This document shows positions 12,072 to 25,834 of a stretch of DNA of 64,000 nucleotides, in pieces. The stretch is from Peribolospora baueri (taxonomy: Eukaryota; Basidiomycota; Peribolosporomycetes; Peribolosporales; Peribolosporaceae). The stretch lies in the NCBI GenBank assembly GCA_029717555.1, contig JAMDHS010000013.1:270868-334867 (forward strand), written 5' to 3'. The notes beneath the pieces are model-generated. The model was not told where the DNA came from and searched no databases. It saw only the letters and a program-made list of their open reading frames with translations. A program made the translations under genes and the position numbers. Numbering within the stretch: the first letter of the stretch is position 1; each line of letters starts with the position of its first letter.

Positions 12072-12574
12072 GGATGGCTGTTTGCTCGCTCGCTCCGTTG
12101 GACAAGGAAGCGTCCTATGATCCTTGTGGCTGATACATGTATGGTAATCGGAATCGGAACATCTCGACCTCTTTTTTTTTAAGTCGCACGCACGCTTTCA
12201 ACAATTCTGAACGACGCATGGTTTGCTAAGACATCATCCATCGTTCAAAGTCGGCGTGACGTGACGCCACCCGGCGAACGGCCGACCGAGGTAATGAACG
12301 CAAACGGACGGTCGAACGCTCCTTCCCAGACATCGACGCTTCATCTACCACAAGACGATGGAAAGGAAGTGGATACACTATACTCTGGACATACGTATTT
12401 TGTACAGTTTCCTTACTATGATAAAGTTTAACTTAACTCCTCCCCCCCTTCCCTCTTATTTATGATAAGCAAGCTTGCTATGCAATTCACCCAATTTCGG
12501 GACTAGATTTATTTTATAATCCTGCTCGCTCCCCGCCCATTCCGTTCTCCAGTTCCCTCGGACGAACCCGCGTC
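12072..12574. terminator. Convergent 3' region of the SDR and TGS1 genes
   Basis: About 500 bases between two gene ends that face each other. It is AT-richer than its surroundings, with tttttttt near 12173, tatgataaagtttaac near 12418 and tttattttataat near 12509. These are plausible 3'-end and polyadenylation sequences for both strands. No open frame of note. Confidence 0.4.
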
Positions 12575-14619
<2,045 letters not shown>

Positions 14620-14809
14620 CTCATGAAAGATACTGATCGGAGAGTGATCAAGTCACGTGATCCGCCAATTTTTTTTGGGCGGGCCTGCCTTCTCTGCGAG
14701 AGTCGTACATCATTTGCATCACCATCAACGCCGCAAAATCTGCTTTCACGTTACCTTCCTGTTCTCCATCTTTCTTCCCTTTCCATTCTCATTCCCTAAT
14801 TTCACAACA
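14620..14809. promoter_or_regulatory. Divergent promoter TGS1/LHP1 with a GTCACGTGAT box
   Basis: Only 190 bases separate the two start codons. A near-palindromic GTCACGTGAT lies at about 14652-14661 (CACGTG core 14654-14659), matching the RTCACGTG site of Cbf1-like bHLH factors. A CT-rich stretch precedes the LHP1 ATG. Binding is inferred from the motif only. Confidence 0.55.
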
Positions 14810-16858
14810 ATGGCTGATACTGCCACTGCCGGTACCAACGGCACTGGCGTTGCCCCAGCCGCCATACAGACGGAGGACGCTGCGGGCGTCATGAGCAAGG
14901 AGGAGGCTGAGGCCGGTGCGCTCAAGCAAGGTAAGCGGTTCAAACTAAAGGTCTTAGCGATCGACAGGTCTCTACAGAGGCGTATTCCTTCTTGGCATGT
15001 TTGTCCGACCATTGCGCGTTTCGCTTTTGTCTCTTGTCCATCCTGCCATTCTCCATTTCCGTCCGACAGGCGAGTTCTACTTCTCCGACGCGAACTTGCC
15101 CTTCGACAAGTTCCTCTTCATGGAGACGCGCAAGAACGCGGAAGGATGGGTGGACGTGAAGCTTCTGTCGAGCTTTAAGCGCATGCGGCCCTACACCGAC
15201 GTGCTCGGTGTCGAGGGCGTGGCTGAGGCACTCAGGGCCAGCGAAGAGCTGCTCGAAGTTAATGAAGAGGGAACGAGGGTACGCAGGTCCACGGAGCTCA
15301 AGCCACCGCAGAATGATCCGTTTGGTAGGAGCATTTACGCTGTGAGTGCCGTTCTAGTTGAATACCTCAATTGGCAGCTATTATCCGGTCACAGCTGGTC
15401 TGGGAAAGAGCGCAGTCGTCTCACAAGTCGTTGTTTGTCATTGCGCGCTCACAGAAAGGGTTCGGAGAGGAGTATCCGGGTATACAAGAGGACCTCGAGA
15501 AGTTTTTCGCCCAGTTCGGTGACATTGCGGCGGTGAGGATGCGCAGAGAAAAGGACAAGGCCCACGCTTTCAAGGTATGTTTTGTTCTCGACCAATAATG
15601 CAAAGGCCAGAGCTTAATACTAAACCGGGGTCTCATCCATGACGAACTTTGGTTATCTGCAGGGCTCCGTGTTCGTCGAGTTCAAAGAGTTGGACGATAT
15701 GAAGGCCTTCTTGGAGCTCGAACCCAAGCCGAAATGGAAGGACACCGAGCTCCTCACCATGTCCAAGTGAGTTGAGTGACGGACAACGGCGCGTCACTTT
15801 TGCACCTTGGCTTGGCTCACCGCTTTGCACGACTTGCGTTTTAATATTGGCAGGGACGCGTACGTAGACATGAAGATGAAGGAAAAGGGCATTGATCCGT
15901 CCAACAAAAAGCGCGGAATCGGTTCTGGCCCGTCGTCGATGCGCACGTTCAACGCATTCCGAGACGTTATCAATAAGCCAGACGGCGGCGCCGGCGGCGG
16001 CAAGTACAAGAATGCGGAGGCCGGGCCGGTCGAGTTCGACTACCACGGCAAGACGTACGTCTGCGACGCGGATGGCAAGGTGGACGAGAGTCAGATCGAA
16101 TACCCCAAGGGATCGGTGCTCAAGTTCTCCACTGCAGGGCCAGCTGGGCCGAATTGGTGGAGGGAGCTCAGGGTGCGCTATAGCTGCTCCTTATCGTCTT
16201 TGCCTACCCCTTGCCGTCATGTCCTTCACTGGTAAGGCTCGAGAGTAGCCTAAACTGACGTATCTAATTTTCTCCTTTTTCGTCGTCTCACTTGACCTCG
16301 CAATTCACAGACGGTGCTTGATAAAGTCGCAGTGACTTCGTTCGTCGACCTTCCAGAAGGCACAACCAAGGGGCAGGTGGGCTTCAAAGAAAGTGTGACG
16401 GACGGGCAGCTGGATAAGACTCGCGAGGAAGCGTCCAAGGTCGATGGGATTGAGCTGACGTGGGAGAGACTTGGTGGTGAGTCCAAAGGACGCCGGTATC
16501 CTTGCGAATGTCGTCCCTTTCTCTCCTTATGGCGCATTCTGAACCTCCTATTTCTGCTTCACTTCGCCATCCTCCAGAGGAAGAGGAGCGTGCGTTCCAC
16601 ACCGAACGTGTCAACTTCCGTGCTAACAAGGCACTCCAGCAGCGCCGCGACGGTGGCGCTCGTCGCGGTGGTCGTGGTGGTCGCGGTGGACGACGAGGGG
16701 GAGGACGAGGGGGAGGACGAGGAGGCCATGGTGGCGGGGCGAACAAGCGGAAGCGCGAGGGCGACGAAGTCAAAGACACTCCTGCTTCGGCACAGTCGGA
16801 CAAGAGACTCCCGCCGACGATTAGCAAGAAGGCTAAGACTGAGGGGGGCGAAGCCTGA
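14810..16858 (+). CDS. LHP1: La protein (RNA 3'-oligo(U) chaperone)
   Basis: Seven exons: 14810-14930, 15070-15341, 15455-15574, 15663-15766, 15854-16172, 16311-16476, 16578-16858 (460 aa). The La motif begins around residue 41 with GEFYFSDANLPFDKFL; the YFSDANLP signature is nearly invariant in the family. An RRM follows (FFAQFGDIAAVRMRR ... GSVFVEFKE). A second, C-terminal RRM-like part (GSVLKFSTAGP ... KGQVGFKE) resembles animal La more than the shorter yeast Lhp1. After it comes an RGG/GGR-rich tail and a lysine-rich end that probably acts as nuclear signal. La binds the UUU-OH end of Pol III transcripts such as pre-tRNAs and protects them. Its neighbour TGS1 also acts on small nuclear RNAs, but the shared promoter is the only evidence of co-regulation. 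Confidence 0.95.
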
Positions 16859-18291
16859 GGCGTCTTCTTAATTGAGCGCCGGTCGATTTGAGCATAAAAA
16901 TGGCCACAGGGGCCAGTAACGCTTTTGACGCCGTTCGAAGGCGCGAGCGACGTGAGGGAATGTGCACACGGGATGGATGGCCTACCTCTTCGGCGAGGCG
17001 CGCGACGCGAAGGAGGGGAGACCGCAGATGCGTTTATGCGTACGTGTGCGAGTACAGGACATGTGATGTGACTTGTCCGAAACCCTTGGGGCGCTTCTTC
17101 TCTGAACATCCTGGCCTTCGCGTGACTTAGTCCTGGCATCAGGTAGCAACCACGTACAGCTTCCCATAAGCTCGATTTCATCCTGTGGCTGGTCTGATGA
17201 CTTCCTCACCTTCGGCTTTGGTTGTAGCATCCGCTGCTGGCCACAAACCTCGGTGGTAGGATGGGAGGAGAAGGGGTGAGGCGGCAAGCACACTCAATGT
17301 CCGCCTCGTCCTCGTGTCACGTGCAGCGAGCGGCGAGGTTCCGCTGCGGCACGAAGAAGAGACTTCTCTCCCCTCTTCCTCTTTTCTCCTTTCTCTTCTC
17401 AACGACGAGCGCCTCGTCCTCGATCCGGGAGTACGTGGCTCCCACATTGGTAAGAAGGCTCGTTTCTGTCTATCGTCCAACATCCCTTTCGTCGAGTGTC
17501 TCTGTTCTCCGTGCGTACGAGCGATTCGCCTGTCCTTCGACTATCGAGTAAGCACCGCACCGCACCGCACAGCGTCGCACGCCTTGGCGACATTTTTTTT
17601 CTTCTTTCCTACCTCTCCTCCTCTTATTCTTGCCTTCTTTCCTTCCTTCCTTCCTTCTTTCTTCCTCTCACAAACCCACCCGTTTTGCCTAGAGCCCTCG
17701 CCTTCTGCCCTCTCCAGGGCGGAAACCTCCCATGGCGAGAGGCTCTCAACTGACGGCAGTGGAACAACGATCCGTCGGGGAGTTCCGAGGGGCGGAAGTC
17801 AGACACCGCTCTTCGCCCTGTTCCTTCTTCCCTCGGACGAGGGAAGAGGTTCGAGACGGAGGCTTCGTCCACGCTTGGCGCACCTGCGTTGGAATCTTCT
17901 TCGTTGGATGGCGCGTCGAGTACTAAACGTAGTCGACACTTTTTCCCATTGATTTGCTACTCGCCGGCTCTGCTTCAACGTATGTATGTACATACCTCGC
18001 GCTCTGTAGAAGCCAAAGTCCCGGCCGGCCGGCGGCGAATAAAAGGAAAGAAAATGAAACCCAAATGAGAGAGCCAGGCAGAATCAGGGGTGGCCAAATC
18101 AAGGAAGAAAGAAAAAGAGAGAGAGAGGTGGAGACTAGAGAGAGCGTGAGAGAGTGGGGGACGAGGGGAAACCTGCGAATAGATGCTACAGCGAGTGTGG
18201 ACCATACTTGCAACTAGATGAGTGTTTTCTTCCCGACAATTAAATGCGAATAATAGCCCAGGGAATAAACCGGTTCCATCGACACTACCTC
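16859..18291. other. Intergenic region between LHP1 and the bZIP gene
   Basis: About 1.4 kb between convergent genes. It has long pyrimidine-rich stretches, a TTCC tandem repeat near 17633-17665, a CCGCA repeat near 17562 and one CACGTG at 17318. Open frames here (for example 17314-17952 and 17732-17926) have no recognisable domain, and the longest lacks a convincing start. A small unrecognised spliced gene cannot be excluded because the interval is longer than most. Confidence 0.4.
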
Positions 18292-21200
18292 TTAACGTTC
18301 TTCCCTCCCAACTGCATCGCCCGCGCCGACGACCTGCCTCGCACCCACACCCACACCGCCTCCGAGGCTCCTTCTCAACCACCGCGCCAACTCGGCGCCC
18401 CTTAGCCTCTCCGAGCCCGTCAAGCTGAACTGGAGCTTGACGTACTCGAGCGGCTCAGCACCCGCGGCGCCAGAGAGAGACGGAGAGGAGGATAGGTCGA
18501 GCGGCAGGTTGAGCCCGTTGAGGAGCGAGTCCAATTCCGGTCCGATCGCCGGTCCCCCACTCGTCGTCCCGGCACTGGGGTGCGCCGAGACGGAGGACGA
18601 CGACGACGATGGGCGGCGAGCGTCGGCGAGAAGGAGCGAGCGCAGAGGAGCGAGGCGGGGAAGACCGAAATTGAGCACATCGTTCTTGTTGGCGTTGGCC
18701 GGAGGCTTGCGCTCCGAGGAAGAAGCGGAAGAGAAAGGGTGCTGTCGGCTGGGGGAGAAGACGGGGATGCGCCCGGCGCCAGACCTCCCGTTCGCGTTGT
18801 CGTTCGTCGGGCCGTCGCCGCCAAAGTCGGCTTGCTGCTCCGGCTGGCGCTTCTGTGCGGGCAAGTGCGACGAAAAAGACGGAGCCCGCGAGGCAAAGTC
18901 GGAGGCGCGGACGGTGTCGTCCGAAGAAGCGGAGGAGGGTGACAGAGGCCCGGGAGAGGGAGACGGGGAAGGAGAGATGACCTTGTTCACAGCCAACGCC
19001 CCCTCCTCATCCTTCTTCTCGTCCCTCGTGGGCGCACAAGAAGGTGCAGCGGGTAGGAGGATGGTGAGCTTGGTCGCCTCAGGCGCCGCACACCTGTCCT
19101 GGTCTCTGTCTCCTCGGAGCCGCTGCCGAGACATGTCATCGTCGACGTCGACGTCCATCCTTTCTCCGTCCTTCTCCTCGCTCTGCCCGTCCGAACTGCG
19201 CCCCCTCTCCACGTCGTCGTCATCACCGAGGCTGCCACCGGCAAGCCCACCATCGAGCAACTCGACGACCGGCGGACCCGCAATGAACAACAAGGCCGCC
19301 GGCTGCGCGCCGTTCTCCTCTTCCCTCGACGAGCTGCCGCCGCTGCCGCCGACGGGCGCGGAGACGGGGCCGTCAATACTGAGCAGGCTCAGCCCGAGCT
19401 CGCGGCTCACGCGGTCCCAATCCACGGGCTCGAACGTGCGCGGGATGAGGTCCGTGTTCGTGCTCGGACGAGGCGCGTCCGTGTTGCTGTTGCGAGGGAC
19501 ATAGTATGCCACGGCCTTCCTCGTCTCAGGGGTGGAGCCCCCTGACGGCCTATTAGCTCCAGAAGGAGCGGACGAAGAGATGTTCGAAGCCGCAGCGGCG
19601 TCGGGCCAGTCGATGCTGCAGACGGGCAAGAGGTCAGCCACGTCACGAGGCACGTCGGTGATGGTGCACGAGGCAAGGGAGGCGGAGGTTTGGTCGCTGG
19701 ACACCGGAGAGATAGCGAGGTCGCGCTCATCGGAAAGGTGGGAGGTGGGGTGGAGCGAGGAAGGGTCGCCGGAGAAGGAAGAGGAGGCAGCACGGTCTCG
19801 CGAGCGAGAGCGGCGCAAGGTGGTCGAGGAGAGGACGCGACCGAGGGAGAAGGAGGAGCTGAAAAAAATAAAACAATGTAAAGCCAGTCATGTCAGATAT
19901 CTACTCAGAGCGACCAAAGCGTCCAAGCGCATACACGCGCTCTTGGACCGCTCCAAAACCCCGTCCACCCACCTTTCAGTCCCCCAATCAACTCTGGCAA
20001 CACCGTCGCTGCCACCGAGCCCTCCGGCCCCAGCGCGCTGCTGCTGATGTCCGCCAGGCAGTCCGAAGAGAGCGAAGCTAAACAAGATAACCATGAGCGC
20101 CACCCCGCCGGCACCCTTGCGAGCTGCCGCGCTCTCGGACTTTATCGTCGAGGTGCCGTCGCGGTGGTGGTGGGAGTGGTGGGAGGTGGAAGGAGAGGGG
20201 GAAGGGTAGGGAGAAGAGCCTAGGAAGGCGCTCTCCTCCGAGCTGCTCATCCCTCCGGCACCGAGGAAGGAAGGAGCCGAACGAGGCGAGGCGGATGAGG
20301 AGGGCATCGCTGCCGTCGCCGCCGAAGAGGAGGAATGGTCAGGGAAGAGCGATGCGAACACCCCCTTTCCGTTTTCCGCGTCGTCGACGAATGGAGAAGG
20401 CGGCGGGAAAGGGATTGAGACCATCGCATCCTCTGCGCCGGCTCGCATGCCGTCGGCGGGGCGACGGTGTTGCCCGTGCTGCTGTGAACGCGAGTGCGAG
20501 TGCGCGTAGCTTGGGGAGGTGCTGGAGGTTTCAACGCGAAGGTCGGGAGGCTGCGCGGCCTTGCCAGAGGACGAAGTCGTCGAAGCGGGCGGGGTAATGG
20601 AGCCTTCCTCCATTTTGACAGCTCCAGCCGGGGCTCCGGACCAAGCATAAGCGCCAGGCATGAAAGAAGTTTCAGAAGTGGCGCCAGTGTACGACGAAGA
20701 CTGACCTGAGGCCGAAGCCGGCGAAGAACGCTGGGAGCGCAGAGAGGCGAGCTCGACTTGCAAGGCAGCCTCTCGCTGCTTGATGGCGTGCAGCTCGGCA
20801 CGAAGCGACTCGATCTCGCGCATGTGGGCTTGGCGAGACGGGGAAGGGGAGGAAGACGTCGCTGTGAGCGAGTCCATCTTCTCTTTCTTCACGTTCGCCG
20901 TCGTCGCACCGGCCCCCTGCCTTCCCGCGTCAATCGCCTCGCGAACCAAAGACCTCGTTTCCTCCTCCTCCTTCTCCAACCACTTCTCCATCCCCTCGGA
21001 ACAAGCGTCGAACGCGGCCGCCCAAGCGCGATGGAAAGCCTTGACCCTGATCTCGAGCTCCTCGAACTGTTCCCTTTTACGTTGTCGACTGAGGAAGGCC
21101 GCCGCGCGGTTCTTCACCAGCCGAGCCTCGCGCTTGGTCAGACCGGAGACGTCCGGGGGAACGAAGAGAGAGCTGTGACGGGCAGAAGTGTCGATGACGG

Positions 21201-22209
21201 GGAGGCGATTGCCTGAAGAGGTGGAGTTGGTATTCGAGTTAGAGACGCCGGAGGAGGAGGCGGCAGACGGTGATGCGAACGACTCGTTGGCCGAACACGC
21301 CTCGACGGAAGCGCTCCCGTCGTACGATGGCACCGGCGTCATCGACGGCGCCTTGCGCTTGTTCGACTTTTTAGCGCTCTCGCCGCCCTTGTTGCCAGTG
21401 CCTTTGGGCGAAGCTTTCAAGTTAGGTCGACGGGACGAGGCCGCCGAATCTGTCTCCTCGGACTCGAGGCGCCTTCGCTTCTCCCGAGGGCTCTGGCTGC
21501 TGACGGAAGCAGAAGAGGTGGTGTCGTCAGTGAATGGCGAGGCGAGACGGCCGATGCGCGGTGCGGAGTCAGATGAGCCTTCGTCCTCATCGTCCTCATC
21601 GTCGTCGTCATCGTCCGCGGCTCCCCTGCGACTGGCATTGCCCGCACCGGCGCGGAAGGAGAAGATGGAGGAAGGTGCAGGAGCGATGTCGGCCATGCTA
21701 AGGGAGACGGGATCGCTCTCGCTGCCGTTCGCCGCGCCGCTCCAGGTAGGGTTGGAGGCGGAGGAGGATGAAGACCAAGGGACGGGTGCGATGGAAGGAT
21801 CGAGCTGGTGAGGCTCGACATGCTTCAAGCCCGCGCCCGACACGAGGTCCCACGGCGAAGGCGGAGGGTGGGCGAAGAGATGGGAGTCAGAGGCAGGGTC
21901 GAGGCGCATGTCGTCGTATCCCGTCTCCGCTTTCACAGCAGCGTGGGCGGTCCCGGACGTCGAGCCTGTGCTGGCCCAGTCGGGGCCGGAAGCAGAGCCG
22001 GGAGACGCATAGCTGATGGGGTCGTCATAAGCAAGGCTGAAATGGGTGGAGAAAGAGGAAGAGTCGAAGGATTGGGGTTGGTCGAGGAGGTCGTCGTTGA
22101 TGAAGGACTGAAAGCTGGAGTTGGCGTCGTTGGCGCTTGCGAGGCCGCCGGCGTTGAGCTGCGGTGTCGAAGGCCTGGGAGGGGCAGCACCGGGCTGGAA
22201 GGAGGCCAT
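18292..22209 (-). CDS. bZIP transcription factor with an internal transmembrane segment (ATF6/CREB3-like layout)
   Basis: Two minus-strand exons, 22209-19937 and 19858-18292, join in frame through donor GTGTAT and acceptor TTTTTTTCAG (1279 aa). Residues about 356-380 are a bZIP basic region, KREARLVKNRAAAFLSRQRK, with the N-x7-R core. The leucine-rich helix (IESLRAELHAIKQREAAL) starts only near residue 465, so basic region and zipper are about 85 residues apart. At about 700-718 is one hydrophobic helix, GGVALMVILFSFALFGL, followed by about 560 residues rich in S, P and D. The order (N-terminal acidic/serine-rich part, bZIP, membrane helix, large C-terminal domain) is that of animal ATF6 and CREB3, whose cytosolic half is released by proteolysis under ER stress. 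Function here is inferred from layout; no fungal orthologue is named with confidence. Confidence 0.8.
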
Positions 22210-23233
22210 AAGGGGAAGAGCAAGGCGCGGTTGCCTGCTTGAGGTGAGGGAGCGTGCCAGTAACTGGAATGGGTGTAGGAGTGGATGGTGGTGGAGGTGG
22301 TGAGAGAAGAGCGGCCGTTCCAGCCCTCTCCTTCTTCCTTCTCCTTTCTTCTCCGACCTTCCGGTCTTCTTCCGAGGCGGGAGTGGGGGGCGGTGCGCTA
22401 AGGCACGGATGAAACGTGCTCGTTATCGAGCCAAGGTGGATGGAGTAAGGCTAGGTAAGAAGGGATGGAAGGTATGGGACGTGGTGGCTGCAGGGCGAGA
22501 TGTGCGGTGGGTGTTGGGAAGGAAAGGAGGACTTGGACAAGAGAGGGTCGTCGTCGTTGTCGTCGTCGTCTTGTCGTTGTCGTCGTCGTTCGTTGTCGTC
22601 AAGTAGAGCGCGACGTGGAAGTGGAAGTGGACGATGGCGTCCAGACGCGGGCGCACGAAACGCAGCCCAGACATGCCGTGCTGCGGCACATAGACCGGCA
22701 CGTGATGCGCGCAACCCTACCCCCTTTTCCCCTTCCACGTCGACAGCCGCCGTCACCGTCAAGATGTCTCTTTCCAGAGCCTTCCATTTGCATCCATGCC
22801 GATAGCGGCAGACTCCTCTCCGTGGCCTCAGAACGATGAACGTGTCCCTTGTCTCTCTTCCCTGCCTTGCTTCCGTGACGAGCCTTCCTCCGTTCTTTTT
22901 TTGCTCGCTCTGTGCCGGGTCGGCTTCGAACGCGGAGAAGAGGCGAGACGAGACGAGACGAGATGACTTGCATGCCGTCCTCGGGGAAAAGGAAAGAAAA
23001 AGGAAAGCTAAGTGCTGTACGTACGTACATACGGGATCGGAAAGGAGTATCGCATTTGCACATATGCTTGCCTTGCTTGGTGACCGACCACCCTCACCAA
23101 CGGGTTGCGGGAGACAAGGCAGACTGACATGAAAACCCGGCGATCACGTGCCCATCTGTGCATTTTACTGTCCACCTGTCCACCTTCTTCGATCGAGGAC
23201 TAAGTGCTCTCCGTGCACAACCACCTCGACGGA
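22210..23233. promoter_or_regulatory. Divergent promoter of the bZIP and NYN genes
   Basis: About 1 kb between two start codons. It contains CACGTGAT at 22699 and ATCACGTG at 23143 (cores 22699-22704 and 23145-23150), the latter 84 bases before the NYN start. A GTC/GTT trinucleotide repeat lies near 22547-22600. No gene is supported inside; short frames on both strands are repeat-driven. Confidence 0.45.
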
Positions 23234-25103
23234 ATGTCGTCGTCGCCCCTCTGGAGCACCTTTCTCGGTGACTCCTCCTCCGTCAGGACGGCGCGTGCCG
23301 CCGCTCTCGCGCTCAGCGTCACCACCACCCTCGCCGCGTGGCTGCTCTACCGTCAAAGCCAAATAGCTTTTGCGGATCAGAAGACGCAGAGGAAGAAAGC
23401 ACCGAGTCCAGCGGAGAGCGACAACGTCGAATCCCTCCGAGAGGCCTTGGACGCTCTCGAGGAGCAGGGGGAGAGGAATGCCTTGACGCTGGATAGGGAG
23501 AATGTGATGACGAGGAAGAAGGAGGTGGCCGACACAGGTCGGGTAGTTGGGCTGTTCTGGGATTACGATGTGCGAGACCCCCTCTTTTTCTTTTTCAGTC
23601 ACCACTTTCCTGTCCTGATTTTCTAACCTCTCGCAACTGCACGCAGAACTGCGCACCTCCGAAAGGCTCCACGGGCGGACAAGTGGTGGGCAAGCTCCGC
23701 CAGATGGCCCAGAGCTACGGTACCATCTCTACCATGAAGGCTTACCTCGACATCAACCTCATGGAACAAGGCAAGGATGGCGGCTTGCCCCAGGAGAAGC
23801 TCCTTTCCCAGTTGGCTGACTCGGGCGTCAGTCTGGTCTTTACGCCCAAAAGTGGCCGCAAGAACGTGGCCGATCAGAGAGTGCGCCTGTCGACGACCTT
23901 TCTGTGCCCGAGAACGCCTGCCTCACTCCTTCCTTGCTCTTCCTCCTTTCCTCGACACAGATGATCACCGATCTGATGGCCTTTGCAATCGACAACCCCG
24001 CCCCAGCCACGCTCGTAGTCGTCTCCGGCGACCGCGACTTTTCCTATACCCTCGGCACGCTCCGAAACCGACGGTACGAAATCGTCCTCGTGCTGCCGCC
24101 GGTCGGCGCTAACGTTAACGTCAAGCAGCAAGCCAACAAAGTACTCATGTGGCGTGCAGATGTTCTCGGCATCAGCGGCGGCATCGGCACCCACGCCTTG
24201 GAGGAAGAGGCCCCGGCTTTGGCCAACAGCGACATGGCACCAAGCACAAGTTCGTTGGCGTCTCCCAAGAAGAGAGAAAACGCCCCTGAGACGCAAGACA
24301 CGAGGGCCGATCATAAAACTAAGTTCTTTCCCGACGCAGTGTCACCCGCTTCACCCAGCACCCGCACACCAGACGTCTTCGCGCCACTTATCGAAACCCT
24401 AAACGAATATTCAAAACGCGGTATCACCCGCGCTTTCCGTAAACCCATGCTCGCCCAACTCGCGAAGCGCTATCCGTTCGCTGCCTCCTCAACGGGCCTG
24501 GGCAAGAACGATTGGATGGGCTACCTGGCTTTGGCGGAGAGCATCGGTATCATCCAGCAAGGGTCCATGCCGGAAAAGCCAGGATCCGAATGGGTATGGT
24601 TCTCCGACGAGCGACATCATCGACAGCAGCAACAGCTGCCGCTGCAGCAATCTCCGCTGCCGCAATGGCATCAACAGAAGAAGAGCGTGCAGACGAGCGA
24701 TCCCGTCACTAAGCCCTCTGGCACCGGCGGAAGCTCCACCCCTTCGACGCCCTTTTCTTCTCCAATTAAGCGCGGCTCCGACCCGACTGTCCCCGACAAC
24801 CTTCCTTTCGAGCTTCAACCTTTCCTGCCCCTCCTCTCCATCCTAGAGGCCCGCCGTCTCGTGGGCGATATTCGCCCGCTTTGCTCCTATGTCGGCGCGC
24901 AGCTCGGACAGCTCTCCCTCGCCAAAAGCGGGAACCGCAAAGACGTGTACGCCCAAGCGCACACGGACGGGTGGAAGAAATATGCGGAGATCGCCCAGGC
25001 GGAGGGTCTGGTTAAGATCGTCGAGACGGACAAGGAGGGCATATTGGCCGTCAGGTTGAAGAGGAAGTGGGTCGGCGTCGTTCAACCTGCAAATATTGTG
25101 TGA
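23234..25103 (+). CDS. NYN-domain (PIN-like ribonuclease) protein with N-terminal membrane anchor
   Basis: Three exons: 23234-23569, 23647-23880, 23961-25103 (570 aa), all joined in phase 0. Residues about 20-40 form a hydrophobic helix (ALALSVTTTLAAWLLY) followed by Gln/Lys/Arg-rich sequence, so the bulk probably faces the cytosol from an organelle membrane. The NYN fold is read from VGLFWDYDN (Asp110/Asp112/Asn113 across the first splice), then VVVSGDRDFSYTLGTLR with Asp214 and Asp216, and YEIVLVLP. These acidic residues are those expected of the metal site in the MARF1/limkain-b1 and LabA-type NYN nucleases. The C-terminal half contains two helical, winged-helix-like segments (around KRYPFAASSTGLGKNDWMGY and GWKKYAEIAQAEGLVKIV) separated by a Gln/Ser/Pro linker, possibly OST-HTH-like. 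RNA cleavage is inferred. Confidence 0.8.
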
Positions 25104-25834
25104 GATGTGTGGGGGCCGGAGTGGCGCGGCGTAAGAACTCGCAAGGTAGAGGAGCTGCGACATACGATGGGAGCTATACCGTGCACGCCAGGCAGGGCAG
25201 GGCTCGAAGGGCATTCCGGCGAGGAAGGGAGCGGGCGAGGGGGCGTTAAGGCACAATGCCGTATCTAAGTAGTACTCGTCTGCCAGCTGAGCCTTGGCTT
25301 AGCTCCGCGACGGTAGCATAAGCTTCCTGTAGCCCACGTCGGGTATAACCTACACGTTGTCTCTCGTCCCTATCGTCCTGGGCTTGTTATCGGCGCTCAT
25401 GCCCTACCGCGAGGCATCTATCCGGAGACCCGCCTGTGCGCGGCGTACTTAAATTTTCATTTTCAATATGAAGTCTAAGAGCCGGTCTCAGGTCGATTTC
25501 ATCTCATCCTCGATTTAGCAATATCGGGGCGGGTAAGTCGCGTCAGTTTACCCGCCAGTAAGATCGCGACGCACGTCGAACCGGACCCAGCTGGAATTAA
25601 GTGCTCATGTCCGCCACTTGAGACTTGCAATTTGCACGTATCCTTTGCTCTAGACGATGGAGAAAGCTCCGTCCTGTTCATATCGCTCTACAAGCACCGA
25701 CCTCTGCCCCTTGGGCCCGCCTCGAATCTTCCTCACCGGCGCACTCGGTGGAACCGAACAGAACCAACCGTGTACAGTAGAGCGGACAGAGCAGAGCAGA
25801 GCATAGCAGAGTGAGCGCGGCTAGGCCGGAGCTC
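25104..25834. other. Intergenic region between convergent genes
   Basis: About 730 bases. It includes the NYN 3' end, an AT-rich patch (aaattttcattttcaatatga near 25451) and a short AGCAGAGC repeat near 25785-25815. No gene or RNA gene could be supported. Confidence 0.4.

Noticed and set aside
17314-17952. A possible gene in the LHP1-bZIP interval
   Set aside because: The frame has no ATG-led conserved part and is made of CT-rich tracts (Ser/Leu/Phe/Pro). No splice arrangement gave a recognisable protein.
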